DNA of 64,000 nucleotides from Lamellibrachia columna (Eukaryota; Annelida; Polychaeta; Sabellida; Siboglinidae): NCBI GenBank assembly GCA_963662155.1, contig OY759263.1, positions 5,988,890 to 6,052,889 of the forward strand, read 5' to 3'. Shown piece by piece: positions 1 to 12,745 of this stretch (position 1 is its first letter; each line of letters starts with the position of its first letter). The notes under the pieces were generated by a model. It saw only the letters and a program-made list of their open reading frames with translations, ran no database searches and was not told where the DNA came from. The position numbers and the translations under genes were made by a program.

Positions 1-124
1 AACATGTTAATATAAAACAGATAAATGGAATGGAATTATCCTAATGATATTCCTTTTTGGTGTTGAACTGATAATATACATTTTATAAATTACCATAAAA
101 TTATTCAATTCAACACCAATTCAA

Positions 125-370
125 CGTGTTTCCATTGGTTTCAATGTTGTGTACCAATCATTTCTGATTCTACATATAATAATTGTCCACCAAATGTCAA
201 GCTTCTATCATCATTTAAACAATTCATGTATGATTTTTTTGTGGCGATCTTAGAAATGGCGGCCATTTTACGATGTTCCCATTGGTTCCCGCGTTGGGTG
301 CCAATCATTTCTGATTCTACGTATAATAAAGTATACGTCCACCAAATTGCATGCTTCTATCATGCATTAT
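125..370. repeat. Two copies of a ~125-bp repeat
   Basis: Two related segments begin near 129 and 277. Each runs from a CCATTGG-containing stretch through ACCAATCATTTCTGATTCTA to a CTTCTATCAT end. Three more copies lie at 13018-13380 in block P2, so copy number changed after the block duplicated. Confidence 0.7.
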
Positions 371-454
371 CCGCAGGGCTGAATTTTAATTATGTACTTG
401 TTGTTCTTATTGAATTACAAATGAATTTTTTTTATATTTATGTAGTTTTAATTG

Positions 455-990
455 TTAAAGTTTGCAACAAGTGCTGTGTTAGCAAAACGTTGAAGTTAGT
501 TTTGTATAGAACCTTCATGACACTTGGGTGTACACGGACTATTCAAATTGGCTGCTACATGAAGAAGAGCCGTACTATGACTTACCAATGCAAACTTCAT
601 AGTGTTCGTCAACAATGAGGCACGTGTTCCTTGTCAAACAGGTGGCGGGCGATTGGACTAAGAGCGCTTTATCGACGGCAGCATATCTTTCTGATTACGT
701 GTGAACTTACACGTGCTGTACTTGACGTTACACATCGACATAAGCGGTTGTTGCGGTATGCAATGTGACGGGGTGAACAGACCTGAAGCCTATGCTTCAC
801 TTTGATTAGATTTGAAGTACGATGTAAGGCATAGGTCGATGACGGAAATTTAGTCGAGGTCTTCGGGAGAAACAAGATGTTCCGTCAGCCTCAACATAAA
901 CAACTTTATATTATTATAGAAAAGTAGAATATACAAGTGTTGCTGTAGCAGCAATGGCGCATATTTGAAGTTATCACATTTTCTTACACG
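455..990. repeat. Diverged dispersed repeat, member 1
   Basis: This stretch shares scattered blocks, such as CTGATTACGTGTGAACTTAC and AGAAACAAGAT, with 7745-8270, and in part with 21290-21620. It looks like an older duplicated segment or an ancient mobile element. No coding potential was recognised. Confidence 0.55.
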
Positions 991-1911
991 ATGGGCTTCG
1001 TAAGATGGGATGCTGGATGGAGTGAAGATTGGAAAGCGCCCTAACCTTCGGAAACGTGTCGCTCTTAGAACCCAACAGTAAATTCTAAGGGGTTATTTTT
1101 GGTACTGACTCGTTAAGATATTTTGCTTTTGTTCCTCAAATTTTTTTCTAAAATGTCGTCGTGCGAGCAGATCGTGTTTGTGTGGTAGGTTTTCGAAGGC
1201 AGCGATTTCAAATATTTTGTCCTTCGTTGACTTTCAAATCCGATAAAGCCAATTTCATCCACATCTTAGGAACTACAACACATGTGCCGCCTTATATTTA
1301 GTGCAATTGCAAAATGTATGTTTTCTTTTCTAGTACTTTCACTTTCATAATTATCCACATTTCCTACCACATTTGCACATTTCGGTGTGTCACACACTCA
1401 CCCTTTTTGCACGTCCAGATGTCCAGCTTACAACCCTTTCTGCACGTACAGGTGTCCAGCTTACAACCTTTTACACATCAACATTTCAACAGTTCCCGGC
1501 AAAAGTCATGTGATTTCCTACAAACTTTAGATGCAATAATTTTTATAATATAATTATATTTAATTTTGTACCTCAAGTGACAATTTGTACAATGTATCTG
1601 CATTATTATCATAAAATATGAATTACATTAATCCTGCCTGCATAAATTTTGCAATATGTCAATTAAAACGACTACAAAATAACATCTATAAAATATACCA
1701 TGCAACATTACATAATGTATCATTAAACTTCAAATTGATGACGGTACCCTATATAATGTTCAAATGGGCTGCAGTTTTTCATATTTCAACAACATTCTGA
1801 CATTTGATTGATATTTTTCAGTCTATATCCATTTTTCTCAGAATTGTTGCCAGGCGACAAGGTGTCAAGTCGTCATTGCAGAAACCCGCATGATGTCACA
1901 AAGCCAACAGT

Positions 1912-2136
1912 TCATTTGCTCATTGTTTTCCGATAAACCGACTTGCAGTGCTGGTCACACACCACAAAGAAGTCGTGGCACACTATCCAAACAGCCCTAC
2001 TTTGAGATGAGATGCAACATCTCTCGTATGTTTTTAAGCATTTCTTTCTACAACCGATCAACTTCTCCATAGCCACATCTTCACCGGTTCCACGAACAAG
2101 CCCCGTCCACGCCAGCAGCACGGTCAACGCGATCAC
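1912..2136 (-). CDS. Cysteine-rich secreted peptide, copy A (exon 2)
   Basis: This is the main coding exon of a small predicted secreted peptide. On the minus strand a splice acceptor (CGATTACAG) precedes a 225-nt open exon ending in TGA. The exon begins in phase 0 with GTG (Val), so the true start Met must lie in an upstream exon that I could not locate. The first ~18 residues complete a hydrophobic signal peptide (ALTVLLAWTGLVRG), with probable cleavage after the RG. The mature part has seven cysteines; six fit C-x3-C-x6-C-x12-C-x6-C-x3-C, and the seventh directly follows the third. This spacing places cysteines on one face of two antiparallel helices and predicts a helical hairpin with three disulfide rungs. 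The pattern resembles helical-hairpin peptides such as nemertean B-type neurotoxins, but toxicity is not shown. Copies B, C and D are paralogues. Confidence 0.7.
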   Translation of the reverse strand: MIALTVLLAWTGLVRGTGEDVAMEKLIGCRKKCLKTYERCCISSQSRAVWIVCHDFFVVCDQHCKSVYRKTMSK

Positions 2137-2236
2137 CTGTAATCGAGAATCGAAACATTCTTTATGCTTGAAATCAACCTACAAACGAAGTATGGCTTAA
2201 GAAAAGAAAATACAATGTATTGTCCAATTCTGATCA

Positions 2237-2345
2237 AGTAGCGGTGGTGGCTCAATGGTTTAGGGCATCTGGTGACTGGTGGGGGGGGGGGTAAATAGGA
2301 TAAATGAGTAACCTGTCGTGGACTCGCATCACTTAAGTTATACAA
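2237..2345 (+). repeat. tRNA-like SINE head
   Basis: The sequence GGTGGCTCAATGGTTTAGGG resembles a tRNA A-box region. It is followed by a G-run and a stretch shared with 14890-14950. No full cloverleaf or clear B box follows, so this is best read as a SINE remnant and not as a tRNA gene. Confidence 0.4.
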
Positions 2346-2458
2346 CTGCCGACCTATTGAAATCATCATTTTGATAATATTATGGAATGTTCAAAAACCT
2401 TTTCATAACATCTCTGGAAATATGTTTTCTGTTTGCTGGGACATAGAGAAAGGTCACT

Positions 2459-2790
2459 TTCCATATTCTAACTGAAATTGAAGTGCAACCACTTGACACA
2501 AAGCTCGACGTTTTCCTTATGCACTGACATGCCTGTTTGGTGTTTCTTCCTTACTGAGGTGCAGCAGTTTTACTTTAAACTGCACTGACACGCATTCACG
2601 CAAACTAGTTAACAAGGACAAAGTCCAGATGCGCCCGAAGATATTTCGACAATTATTCCGGATTAATAAAAGTAACTTCGATTGAAGATTATACTTAATT
2701 AGTTGACGCTAGGGGGCTTTGTGCGTCAAAGCGCTTTTGGACTTTGGAGAGAAATTCATCTACCAGCATCTGATTACTCGCCAAGAAAAG
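2459..2790. repeat. Dispersed ~300-bp repeat family, member 1
   Basis: This member has a TTGAAGT..CACTTGA start, a GTGCAGCAG core, a segment near ACAAAGTCC, and an AATTAGTTG.CGCTAG end. Related copies are at 3025-3190 (partial), 12417-12745, 15055-15420, 6085-6245 (partial) and 20455-20725. The members differ in sequence but keep the order of these landmarks. Confidence 0.65.
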
Positions 2791-3024
2791 GCCAATCGAA
2801 ATGCTGCTTGAAATTAGCGCATACTGTCATATTTGATAATGTCAAGGGCAACCCGGGCTCTGTAACCTGAACATGTCAAGAGTCCTTCTAAGCTTTGAAG
2901 GTCTAACAATTAAAGCACATTAAACCACTGCGGTCGTGTTATTATGACTTTTATTGATGTTTTCCGATATAATGCAATTGCATTTTTTGCATATATTTAT
3001 ATATTATGCATACATAGAAGACCT

Positions 3025-3190
3025 AATTAGATGCCGCTAGGGGGCTGCGTGCGTTAAAGCGATTTTGAACTTTGGGAGAGAAATTCATCTACCAGCAACT
3101 GATTACTCGCCAACAGCAGGCCAATCGAAATACGGCTTGAAATTAGTGTCAAGGGCCACCTAGGCTCTGTAACCCGAAAATGTCAAAAGA
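3025..3190. repeat. Dispersed ~300-bp repeat family, partial member
   Basis: This keeps only the end of the repeat: the TGCCGCTAGGGGGC segment followed by GAGAGAAATTCATCTACCAG, also seen at 2705-2765. It is separated from the first member by AT-rich sequence. Confidence 0.55.
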
Positions 3191-3240
3191 CCTTGATGTT
3201 TGATATTGATGTTGCTTACATAATATGTAACATCTTTACA

Positions 3241-3369
<129 letters not shown>

Positions 3370-3389
3370 CTTCTGAGGCTGGTTGTGTG

Positions 3390-4773
3390 GAAGTGATTCA
3401 GCTTCCTGGCGTGACGTTGTTACACTGTCCACGTTTCACAGGCGTAAAGCAGCGTGGGGAGTATTATTGCCCTGTACACCTTCAGCTTGTTCTGTAGACT
3501 AATGCCTCCTCTGTTCCAGACTTTGGCGTGTAATCTGCCAAAGGCTGCGCTGATTTTCGCGATCCTGGTGTTGACTTCGTCGTCGATGACAACGTTCTGG
3601 GACAGCGACTGCCTAAGTGTGTGAATCTCTTCACCACGTTCAGTCTTTGGCCGTTGGCTGTGACGTTGGGCTCAACGTACGGTTTCCCTGGAGCTGGCTG
3701 GTGCATTACTTCAGTCTTTTTGATACTGAAGTCGTTGCATGCATCAGAGAACTTGACGACGCTGCGTTGCAAGTCAGCTTCTGACCCAGCGTTGAGGGCG
3801 CAGTCGTCAGCAAACATAAAATCTCTGATGATGTCTGTCATGACCTTGGTTTTTGCCTGAAGCCTCCTGAGGTTGAACAGCTTTCCGTCGTTCGGTATCT
3901 GGTGCCGATTCCAATGTTACCATCTCTAAAGGCATCCGTCAGCATGGCGGATAACATTAGACTGAGCAGTGACGGTGGTAGGACGCAGCCCTGTTTCACA
4001 CCGTTTGTGAAAGGGAAAGGCTCAGATGTCTCGCCGTTGTCCTGGATCCCTGCTTGTATGCCACCATGGAATTATTTCACCATGGCGATGAACTTCCGTG
4101 GGCAGCCGTACTTGGACGTAATCCCCGCAGGCACTCACGACTGAAAGTCGGCATTTTGTTGACATTTCTCTTGAAGCTGCCTTGCAGCAAACACCATGTC
4201 TGTGGTCCCGCGCTCTTTCTTGAATCCACATTGGCTCTCTGGAAGTAGTCCCCGGTCGAGGTGCAGTGTGAGACGGTTGTGCAGGATCCTGGCGAGTATC
4301 TTGCATGCGATGGAGAAGAGTGAAACGCCACGGTAGTTTTCGCAGGACTGACGGTTCCCTTTGTGTTTGTGTATGATTGAAGCATCTTTGAATTCCTGCG
4401 GGATAGTCTCTTGCTGCCACGTGAGTATAAACAACTACCACTGGTGAACCTTCTCTGTCAGAGCTGTGCCACCTTCCTTGTAGACCTCAGCTGGGATTGA
4501 GTCTGAGCTAGGAGCTTTGTCACCGGAGAGAAGACGCATAGCTTTCTGGGTCTCTGGTATAGTTGGTGGGTCATCCAGTGCTTCATTTGTTGGGACTTGG
4601 GGCGGGTGGTTGATGGCCTCATCGTTGATGGCTGAAGGACGATTCAAGAAACTGCTGAAGTGTTCAGCCCATCTTTCAACAGTCTTCATCTTGTCAGTGA
4701 TTAACGTGTTCCCATCTGCGCTAAGGATAGTAGATGGTCCTGATGACGTAGGACCATATACTTCCTTTAGCAT
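3390..4773 (-). mobile_element. Degenerate RTE-like LINE, reverse transcriptase fragment
   Basis: On the minus strand, in order from 4773 downwards, broken frames encode the RT region of a non-LTR retrotransposon. There is a linker with a GDKAPSSDSIPAEVYKEGG motif (4435-4773). The next segment (4135-4434) has CENYRGVSLFSIACKILARI and a GLLPESQCGFKKERGTTD stretch. Then come a VKQGCVL-type segment near 4000, the catalytic FADD motif (about 3800) and a [16 protein letters not shown] thumb region near 3450. Several frameshifts separate these pieces, so the copy is dead. The motif set fits RTE/BovB-type elements. It lies between duplication blocks P1 and Q1. Confidence 0.85.
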
Positions 4774-4975
4774 CTGATGATGTCTGTCATGGCCTTGGTT
4801 TTTGCTTGAAGTCTCCTGAGGTTGAACAGCTTTCCGTCCGTTCGGTGTCTGATGCCGATTCCAATGTCACCATCTCTAAAGGCATCCGTCATCATGGCGG
4901 AGAACATTAGACTGAACAGTGACGGTAGTAGGATGCAGCCCTATTTCACACCGTTTGTGACAGGGAAAGGTTCAT
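4773..4975 (-). mobile_element. Second partial LINE copy
   Basis: This ~200-bp segment is nearly identical to 3828-4022 and encodes the same part of the RT domain. It sits immediately upstream of the longer fragment, so part of the LINE is tandemly duplicated or two truncated copies inserted side by side. Confidence 0.8.
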
Positions 4976-5182
4976 ATGGGAAGAATGCTGGACACATGTC
5001 TTTCGGTATAGAAATTAACATCCGCACTTCGCTTTCACCTAGTATTTATACCATAGGAGGCAAACAAACATGGACGACACATGAGTAGCTTGTCATTGAA
5101 GCACTTCACATAAAGGTCCCTCCTCAATTCCCTTAAATGTCCTTCCTCAATTTCGTCTCACTTCAGACTCATTTCGCGAAAA

Positions 5183-5366
<184 letters not shown>

Positions 5367-5659
5367 GTCACTTACGTCATGCTATCTGTTTTTGTGTAAA
5401 TTTTTTATTTAATTTTGCTGAATTCATCGGACAAACTATTAAATTATATTTGACAGGGTACGGTAAAAAAATCAGCGAAAAATGTTGTTCCGCCTGTATG
5501 TATTACAACATAAAACTATCCACAGTTTTACAAAGTACTTGATCTAACGATCAGGTACGACAATTTCGATAATTCTAACAACAGTGTGCACTATTTTATT
5601 AATCCAACTGCGCAGTGCGCATATTACTTAGATTATTAACACACTACAGATATGATCAT

Positions 5660-5909
5660 CAACGATCATGTTTTGCGATAATCATGTATTTACGTAGGCC
5701 TACTTACTTACTTACTTACTTGCTTCTTCGTGTTTTAACTGAAATATCTTTTCACGTTCTTTCTAAACTTGAAGTGGAGTCACTTGATGCAGAGTTCGAT
5801 TGTTTACCCTGTGCAGTGAGATGTCTGTATTTGTACGCCGAGGTGCAGCAGTTCAGCTGATCAACTATCATGTTTCGCGATGGTCACGTATTTACGTAGA
5901 CCTACTTAC

Positions 5910-5940
<31 letters not shown>

Positions 5941-6180
5941 CATACATACATACATACATACATACATACATACATACATACATACATACATACATACATA
6001 CATACATACATACATTCATTCATACATACACACATACATACGTACTTACTAACTTACTTCCTACTTTGTGTGATTTTTAAATGAAATATCTTTTCACATT
6101 CTTTGGAAAATTTAAGTGGAGTCACTTGATGCAGAGTTCGAATGTTTACCCTGTGCAGTGAGATGTCTGTATTTGTAAAC
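5660..6180. repeat. Internal tandem duplication with (TTAC)/(CATA) arrays
   Basis: The segment 5660-5865 is repeated as 5870-6180. Both copies contain a TTTACGTAG..CTACTTAC junction, a TTAC array, a TCTTTTCACRTTCTTT stretch and GAGTCACTTGATGCAGAGTT. The second copy has a long CATA array (5913-6040). Block Q2 has only one such unit (20270-20560). Confidence 0.75.
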
Positions 6181-6245
6181 ATTGCTACGGTTGAAGACAG
6201 TGTTGATTAGTTGCCGCTAGGAGGCTGCACGTATATTTGAACTCT
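6085..6245. repeat. Dispersed ~300-bp repeat family, partial member
   Basis: This carries GAGTCACTTGATGCAGAGTT and ends with TTAGTTGCCGCTAGGAGGCT. It matches 20455-20725 but lacks the middle of the repeat. Confidence 0.6.
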
Positions 6246-6312
6246 CTGTAGCGGTTGTCAAGAACAACATTTTCATTATGTCGTTTTTGTTATGGTCATG
6301 TTTCACTGTTAC

Positions 6313-6415
6313 ACACGCGCGCACACGCACGCACACACACACACACACACACGCACGCACGCACGCACGCACACACGCACACCAAGTACGCTCACACGCT
6401 TGGACGCACGCACAC
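6313..6415. repeat. AC-rich compound microsatellite
   Basis: Mixed ACGC and AC units with a short unique segment. Confidence 0.9.
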
Positions 6416-7224
6416 TACCTCCAGATACATAGAATGTAGCTGATCGTGAAGTTAATATTTTAGTGGACTGTTGTATTGTATCTAAAAGAAGTGTCAACAT
6501 AAATTATTACTTCAGACAATTTCAAGTGACCCATCTGCATGGTTGAATATATGAACCGCAATCATAGAGGATACGCTATTTCGGAATACGTTTATACATT
6601 TATGTGTGGGAGAAGGATTATGTGGTTAATCTGAACAAACTAGATCGGTTGGAGACGCAGACCAGTAGGTTGGACTATATATTGGACAAGTGTAATTAAT
6701 GTGTTATGTTGTGACCTGTCTCGCTTAGCCGACTGTAGAGCCTTCGTGAGCTCGGTAAACATTGACGGCGGAAAAAGGTTGCATCACCTGACGAAACCTG
6801 GAGAATCGAAGATGGGTCGTCACTATGGCGGTTCTCACGAATTAACGTGCGCAGTTCGGTGAATGGAGTTATTTGGATGGTATAGCTTACACAATATGGA
6901 TAACGAACATGTTTGTTTTGACAGAGATGCAATTATGTAAATTTAATGAAACGATGGCTGTTCAGAAAAAAAACGTACTCGCGATATAGTGAGCATGATT
7001 TATATTTAAAAGAAAATAATCTACATTTGCGGTTACAAAAAAATTATTTTCAAAGGGAATTCTGAGGGTGACAAGTTATGTCCTTGGAAGTAAGCTTCGG
7101 GAATGAGTAAACTAAATGCATAACAATAACTAAAGTTATACAGGGTGTTGCTAAATTAACTTTCATATTTTCAATATAAATTACAAAATAACTAATATAC
7201 ATAAACGTTTTTCTCAGGTAACTA

Positions 7225-7664
7225 TCCAGTGAGTACAGTTTCGTCGAAAACCAAAATGGCGACAATGAAAGAGAAGACTGTATCGTGTTGCCAATACAGC
7301 GAGGAAACACTGTCGAAACCGACTATCTGCGAATGTTTTTTAGAGATTGGCTGCGTGCTACAGCGACGAGGAGGCTGACGACCCTCTCTCCGGTATAACT
7401 GGTGAACTCTTGTGCGAATCGTTTCACCACAGCCTACACTTCGGTGTATTTCACGATGACTCAATATGCCAACAACAACCTTGCATGGCTTCGTTCACTA
7501 ACGGCTTCATATATATGTCGACAAGCGTAGTTAGTACACGCACTGCAGCGAAACGACAAACTGCAGCACTAGTAATTCATTAGGTCTTTGCAATCCACAC
7601 GATGCACTGAGCCTTCTCTCTCACGGTCGCCATTTTGTTTTTCGGTGTTACTCGACTCACTGGA
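7225..7664 (+). mobile_element. 440-bp mariner-type element, copy 1
   Basis: The ends are imperfect terminal inverted repeats of about 50 bp, TCCAGTGAGT at the left and ACTCACTGGA at the right. Each is flanked by TA (7223-7224 and 7665-7666), the target duplication typical of Tc1/mariner elements. AAAATGGCGAC is also part of the inverted repeat. The inside encodes a broken stretch that resembles the N-terminal helix-turn-helix region of a mariner-like transposase (ECFLEIGCVLQRRGG then, frame-shifted, LNMPTTTLAWLRS). No full transposase is present, so the element is non-autonomous. An equal-length copy is at 20749-21188. Confidence 0.75.
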
Positions 7665-7744
7665 TATAAAGAAAACTCTGTCCATATAAATTCTTCTTTC
7701 ATTTTGACTACAAGATATTGCAAACTACACGCTTCTATGAATAT

Positions 7745-8270
7745 TTTTTCAATAAGGCTTATGTTAGTAAAAATGTGAAGTTAGTTATGCCTAGAACATT
7801 CGTGAAACTTGTGTACACATGACATTTTATGTTGGCTGCAGAAATCAGTAAAATCGTCATGTTATTTAGACTCACCAAAGCATACTTCATAGTTTCCTTC
7901 AACAACGTGAGCCGTGCACTCTCAGTAACAGGTCACAGGCGTCTGACGTCTGGGGTCTTTATACTCACGCGACAACATAAGTCATTCTGATTACGTGTGA
8001 ACTTACAACAGGGTACACGACAGTGTGTTCTTTATTTACACATGTCCACGTACTCAGGGAGTGTTGTGGTATGTAGTGTGATGGGGTTAAATTTACCGAA
8101 GTACAAGTACGAGACGTAGGGCGATAACGGAAGTTTAGGCGCGTACTTCAGGAGAAACAAGATATGTGTCAGCTTCAACTTAAGTGACCTCATAGACAAG
8201 TACAGTAGCAATGATCTGCTGCAGCAATGGCGCGTCTATGACGTGCTTATATTGTCTTACACTATGGGTT
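7745..8270. repeat. Diverged dispersed repeat, member 2
   Basis: This is related to 455-990 through several ordered blocks, and closely to 21290-21620 as part of the Q duplication. Confidence 0.55.
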
Positions 8271-9639
8271 ATTATTCAGAAAACGTGCATTTGCACAAAT
8301 CATGACTAAAACAATATCTTGTTGTTTTTATTACGTCGAATATATCTCCTTACGGGTAACATGATTGTCACCTATATCTTAAGTTGAATATATATATATC
8401 CTTACGGGTAATATGATTGGCTGCGCTTAAGAAGCGGTTACGTCGACCGTGGAATGGAACACTTCGTATAGTGTTGTCTCTGGTGGAATAATCTAGAGTA
8501 GGTGCGATGCATTATGAGGAAAATAAATTTACCTAAGATAAAATTAATATTAAAGTAATGAGAAATGTATGATATCTAGCTGATGCACTGATGCACACAA
8601 TCTTAGTTTTATTTTAGTTCCTGGGCAAAAAAGTTACTTATTTCGGCATTATATCACACATGTAACTGGATAACTTTCATGCACACTTTTTCTAACTTAG
8701 CATGCGTACCAATGAAAAGGAAATGATTTATACATCACAATTACATCGCACACACGCTACGTAAAAAAATAGTGGATTGAAATGATAGCTTTACGTAAAG
8801 GGGCGAAGCGACGAATCGTCCTGGAGGCGACATTGTAAATTTAAGATGCATAAGCCCTATTGAAACGCTAGCCAATGCGCATTATCGCCCTTCCCGCTCG
8901 AATTTTAACTGTACGAGGTAATTTCTGAGTATTATATTTCTTTTTACTATAACATCCACGTACACAGTTGACATTGCACGAACATCAGTTGACATTGCAC
9001 GAACGGAGCTGAATCTACTAATATATAAAATCGTGGGGGGTATGAACAAATGAGGAAATAACTATTTTGAAAGCGGGAACTGTTCGGTCATGTCGTCGTT
9101 GTCATGTCGTCGTTGCTACACAAAACATTGATGTCTAAAAATGTTGACATCTGGTGAATACGTGAAAACGAATATTCCGAGTTGGTAGTCATAAAATACG
9201 TCCACAATGGAATCGAAACGTAACAGCGGGACAGGCAGGTTGTCGATTTCAAAATTAAATTGTAGAGAAATATTGATGGTATTGAGTTTAAGGAATATTG
9301 ATGGTATTGAGTCTACGGAATATTGCCGTTATGTTTCACAAATTTATTTTTCAAAAATGTCGTCCAACAAATAGATTTTGTGAAGAACGTTATCTGAGTC
9401 ACTTCACTTTAAGTTCGGGTCATCTAACTAGTTGGGTCTTGTATAGACAATAGAGTGGTGTAGTTCTCCAACTAGGTTCAAATTATTTTAGCAAGCGTGT
9501 TCGCTTAATTTGCTCATATAATGTGGATGTTGCTTAATGTTAAGTGTGTCTCTTTTAAAATAAAATGTTCTTGACAGTGACGTAGATCAAATATATCTAC
9601 AATTCTAAAACAATTCCGAACTGAATTTTAGTTCAATGA

Positions 9640-9960
9640 CCAACGAGGAATGGTAGAGTTGAGAGAGGAGGACGAAATATAGTTTCAGGAAGAAGCTGGT
9701 GATGAGTCGGTTAAAGTGGTGCGTGGACAGAAGAGAAGAGAGCGTTTAGAGAAGAGAGCGGATGCGCTCGCACTGGAGGATGTAAGGAAAAGAGGAAGAC
9801 CGCGATTGGGATGGGAGGATTGCGTGAAGTGGGATTTGGAGGAATGCATACCGAGGGATAGAGATAATAGAGATAAGGAGTTGAGACGGGTGGTGGAAAG
9901 GTCAGGAAACGTGATTAGATAATGTAGATAACAATTGAGGACTGGTGTTGACATCATCCT
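9640..9960 (+). mobile_element. LINE 3' coding tail
   Basis: The plus strand encodes a basic peptide with ERLEKRADALALEDVRKRGR and RPRLGWEDCVKWDL. This GRPrlrWeDc..wDL motif is typical of the C-terminus of RTE-like retrotransposon proteins. A second diverged tail of the same type is at 48945-49225. The fragment is inside the 1.53-kb stretch that Q2 lacks. Confidence 0.7.
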
Positions 9961-10078
9961 CATCCAGGACTTCGGGGACGAAGAGAAATTCAGACCATAA
10001 TATCACAATGGATAAAGATATTTTAGTATCTGAACATATGCGCACACCGTAGCTACGTATACGCACGAAAATACCGCA

Positions 10079-10221
<143 letters not shown>

Positions 10222-11270
10222 TAATTTAATACAACAATATACATCTGCGTACGCTGCGTAGTGAGTTAACGACGTTATTTCTTAAATTTGTCATGAGAAT
10301 ACAGCCTACTTTAATGCATGCAACACCAAATGATGCCAACAACTTCAAAACTAAAAACAGCAAATAGAAAAACAGTATGATATTGTGGATATGGGTAGTA
10401 CAAATACAATTTAAGCGAATAAACAAAATAAACACGCACATCGACTGCGTACCGGTGCGCACAAAAATGTGATTTGGTGCACCCGCGTATGAAATGGTGA
10501 ATTGCAATATCAAACATAAATGTCAACGTCAGCTCTTGTAAAAGTGGGACAGTGGGAAAGTGGGAAAGTGGGACAGTGCGTAAACCCCTATTTACGACCT
10601 CATGACACATGCGCGTGCGAAAGCACATGTCATCCAAATATTCACATTAAATGAGTTAAAGGAAACATTTGTAATAACAACACCCATGCACGAATAAGAA
10701 CACAACAATTCATTTAAACCAACATTTTATAGGATAGTCAACCAAAATCTAAAAAAATTTTTTTTCACAAGATACAGTAATTTCCACCACAATTGAAACA
10801 TAATTTCATAATGTTTTCATCATGAATAATTTTTAAAACAGTATATTGCATGTACAAATAACAATTTAGTAACCTCATATGCACCAACCAGAGCATACGA
10901 GGATAAGTAAATAAACATTACAGCTAGAAACTGAAAATGTTGACTCTGACTACACGATTTTCACCATATGTCCCCTTAATCCTGTGTGGCCCCACATGAC
11001 ATATATACAACAATGTAAAAGGTCCTTGTTGACTAGATATCACTTAGCAAAACATTACATTACTTACATAATCATGCCTCATGTCTCAAACTTACACGTA
11101 GGCTACTTAGTACTGGCACCTGGCGATTGTAGGCTACACTAAATATTCAGGCAGGTGTTTGGGCCTTACAGGGTAGATAACAATTAAACATTGTCATTCA
11201 CGTTGAAGAGGGTGCTTGATCATATTTATATGTGGTAGATTTTTTATAATAATAAATATAAGAAACTTAC

Positions 11271-11504
11271 CTGATTAAAGTTTGGAGCAAGCGCTCCTTT
11301 GATGATCTGGGTGGTGGTGGTTCTCTCCGCCGAGAACTTTTTGGCAATGTCAGAGTGGGGAAACATTTTCCCAACCATCTTGCTTGAATCATCCGTTTTC
11401 GCCAAGTTGCTCTTGGCAGTAAAGTTGGCAAACATGGTTTCTGCTGCCGTTACCCTGTCAACCTCGGTGCCGGCGGCGGCATACCGCGCTATACTGCCAC
11501 CCAT
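11271..11504 (-). pseudogene. hAT-like transposase-derived exon, copy 1
   Basis: The minus strand encodes a peptide with ETMFANFTAKSNLAK, MFPHSDIAKKFSAERT and TQIIKGALAPNF. The order FPdSkIAk.f..rT.tT.ivk.ALAP resembles the N-terminal part of hAT-related transposase-derived proteins seen in many animal genomes. A good splice donor (CAG|GTAAGT) follows at 11271. No catalytic domain is found nearby, so this is an isolated remnant or an exon of a lost gene. The Q2 copy has lost the donor and part of the frame. Confidence 0.5.
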
Positions 11505-11611
11505 ACGAGACAGAGCAGAAACCTTCGTTCTATGGCAGTCGCGCTCTATGTGTCGTTTGTTACAACCAGTAAATCGACCGGTAAAGTAATAAATCGGTAA
11601 TGTAATAAAAA

Positions 11612-11680
11612 CGATAAAGATGATAATGATGACGATGATGATGAAGATGATAACTGGTAATGATGATGATGAATAGGAGA
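11612..11680. repeat. GAT-rich simple repeat
   Basis: Imperfect GAT/GATAAT trinucleotide repeat. Confidence 0.8.
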
Positions 11681-12416
11681 AAGAGGAAGATAATTAAGGG
11701 TTTATCTTAGTGATTATGATTATGAGGATGATAATTATTACAATGATGAAGACAACTACGTCATCCTCATCAGCCTCATCGTCCTGCTCCTCTTCCTCAA
11801 CATCCACATGTTCACCCTTATCATGGCTAGCCATGCTGACACCCACTCGACGATCACTAAAGTATACATAAAATAAGATTTCCAGAACAATTCAGCGGCT
11901 TGTTTTCTGGGAGGACATATGGACTGCCGTTTATATATCCTCCTAGATAGCATACGGCACTAATAATAATTGATGTGGGCAAACGGTGGGTTCGAATCAG
12001 GCAGGGCAGCAGGGAAGACGAAAAGGAAAGGGTAATTAAAAAAATAAACGTTCATCTCAAATGTAAGGTATCATTTAAACAACATAACTAGCTAATCGTC
12101 TCAAACAAATTAAGGTGTCACATCGTAAAATTAAGATAAAGAGGTCTTCCAAAAAGTGAAAGGAACATTTAAAAAAAACCTAAGGGGTCATTACAAAAAA
12201 CATTTAGCTGATCAACTCAAGGGGTGATTTATCCCAAATTAATAAGCTAATCTTCACAATAACTTAACGGATCATCTCAAGACATTAATGGGTCAGATAA
12301 TAAAATAAATTAGTCTTTCAGAAAAGTAGCTGAGTGTCTGAAAAAATATGGGATCATCTCATACAAAATAATGGGGCTTCTCGAAAAATGTTATGGGATC
12401 ACAAAAAAACTTGTTT

Positions 12417-12745
12417 CCATATTCTACTTGAAATTGAAGTAGTGTCACTTGACACAGTTCGATTTTTGCATTGACATGTCCGTATATATTGTGCTGCCTT
12501 CGTCATTGTAAAAGCATTTATATTGTTAAGCTGCGTTGACGTGCATTCATACAAAGGTCAGGTGTAGATAATAAGAACAAAGTCCGGTTGCGCGTGAAGA
12601 TATCTTGGCAATTAGTCCAAACTAATAAAAGTTACCTTGGTTGGAGACTATCTAGACTAGACTCAATTAATTGGCTCCGTATACAGAAGTAATTTTACAC
12701 TTTGTATGTTGAAACATTCATCAGCAACGGATCACTCGTCCGCAA
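12417..12745. repeat. Dispersed ~300-bp repeat family, member
   Basis: It shares the start (CCATATTCTA..TGAAATTGAAG), the ACAAAGTCC region and TAATAAAAGTTACCTTGG with 2459-2790. It lies just outside block P2, so this copy is independent of the block duplication. Confidence 0.6.

Noticed and set aside
2237..2310. tRNA gene
   Set aside because: Only an A-box-like head is present, followed by a G-run; no cloverleaf or B box in place.
7347..7583. 78-codon plus-strand frame
   Set aside because: Lies inside the mariner-type element and is not in the frame that resembles transposase.
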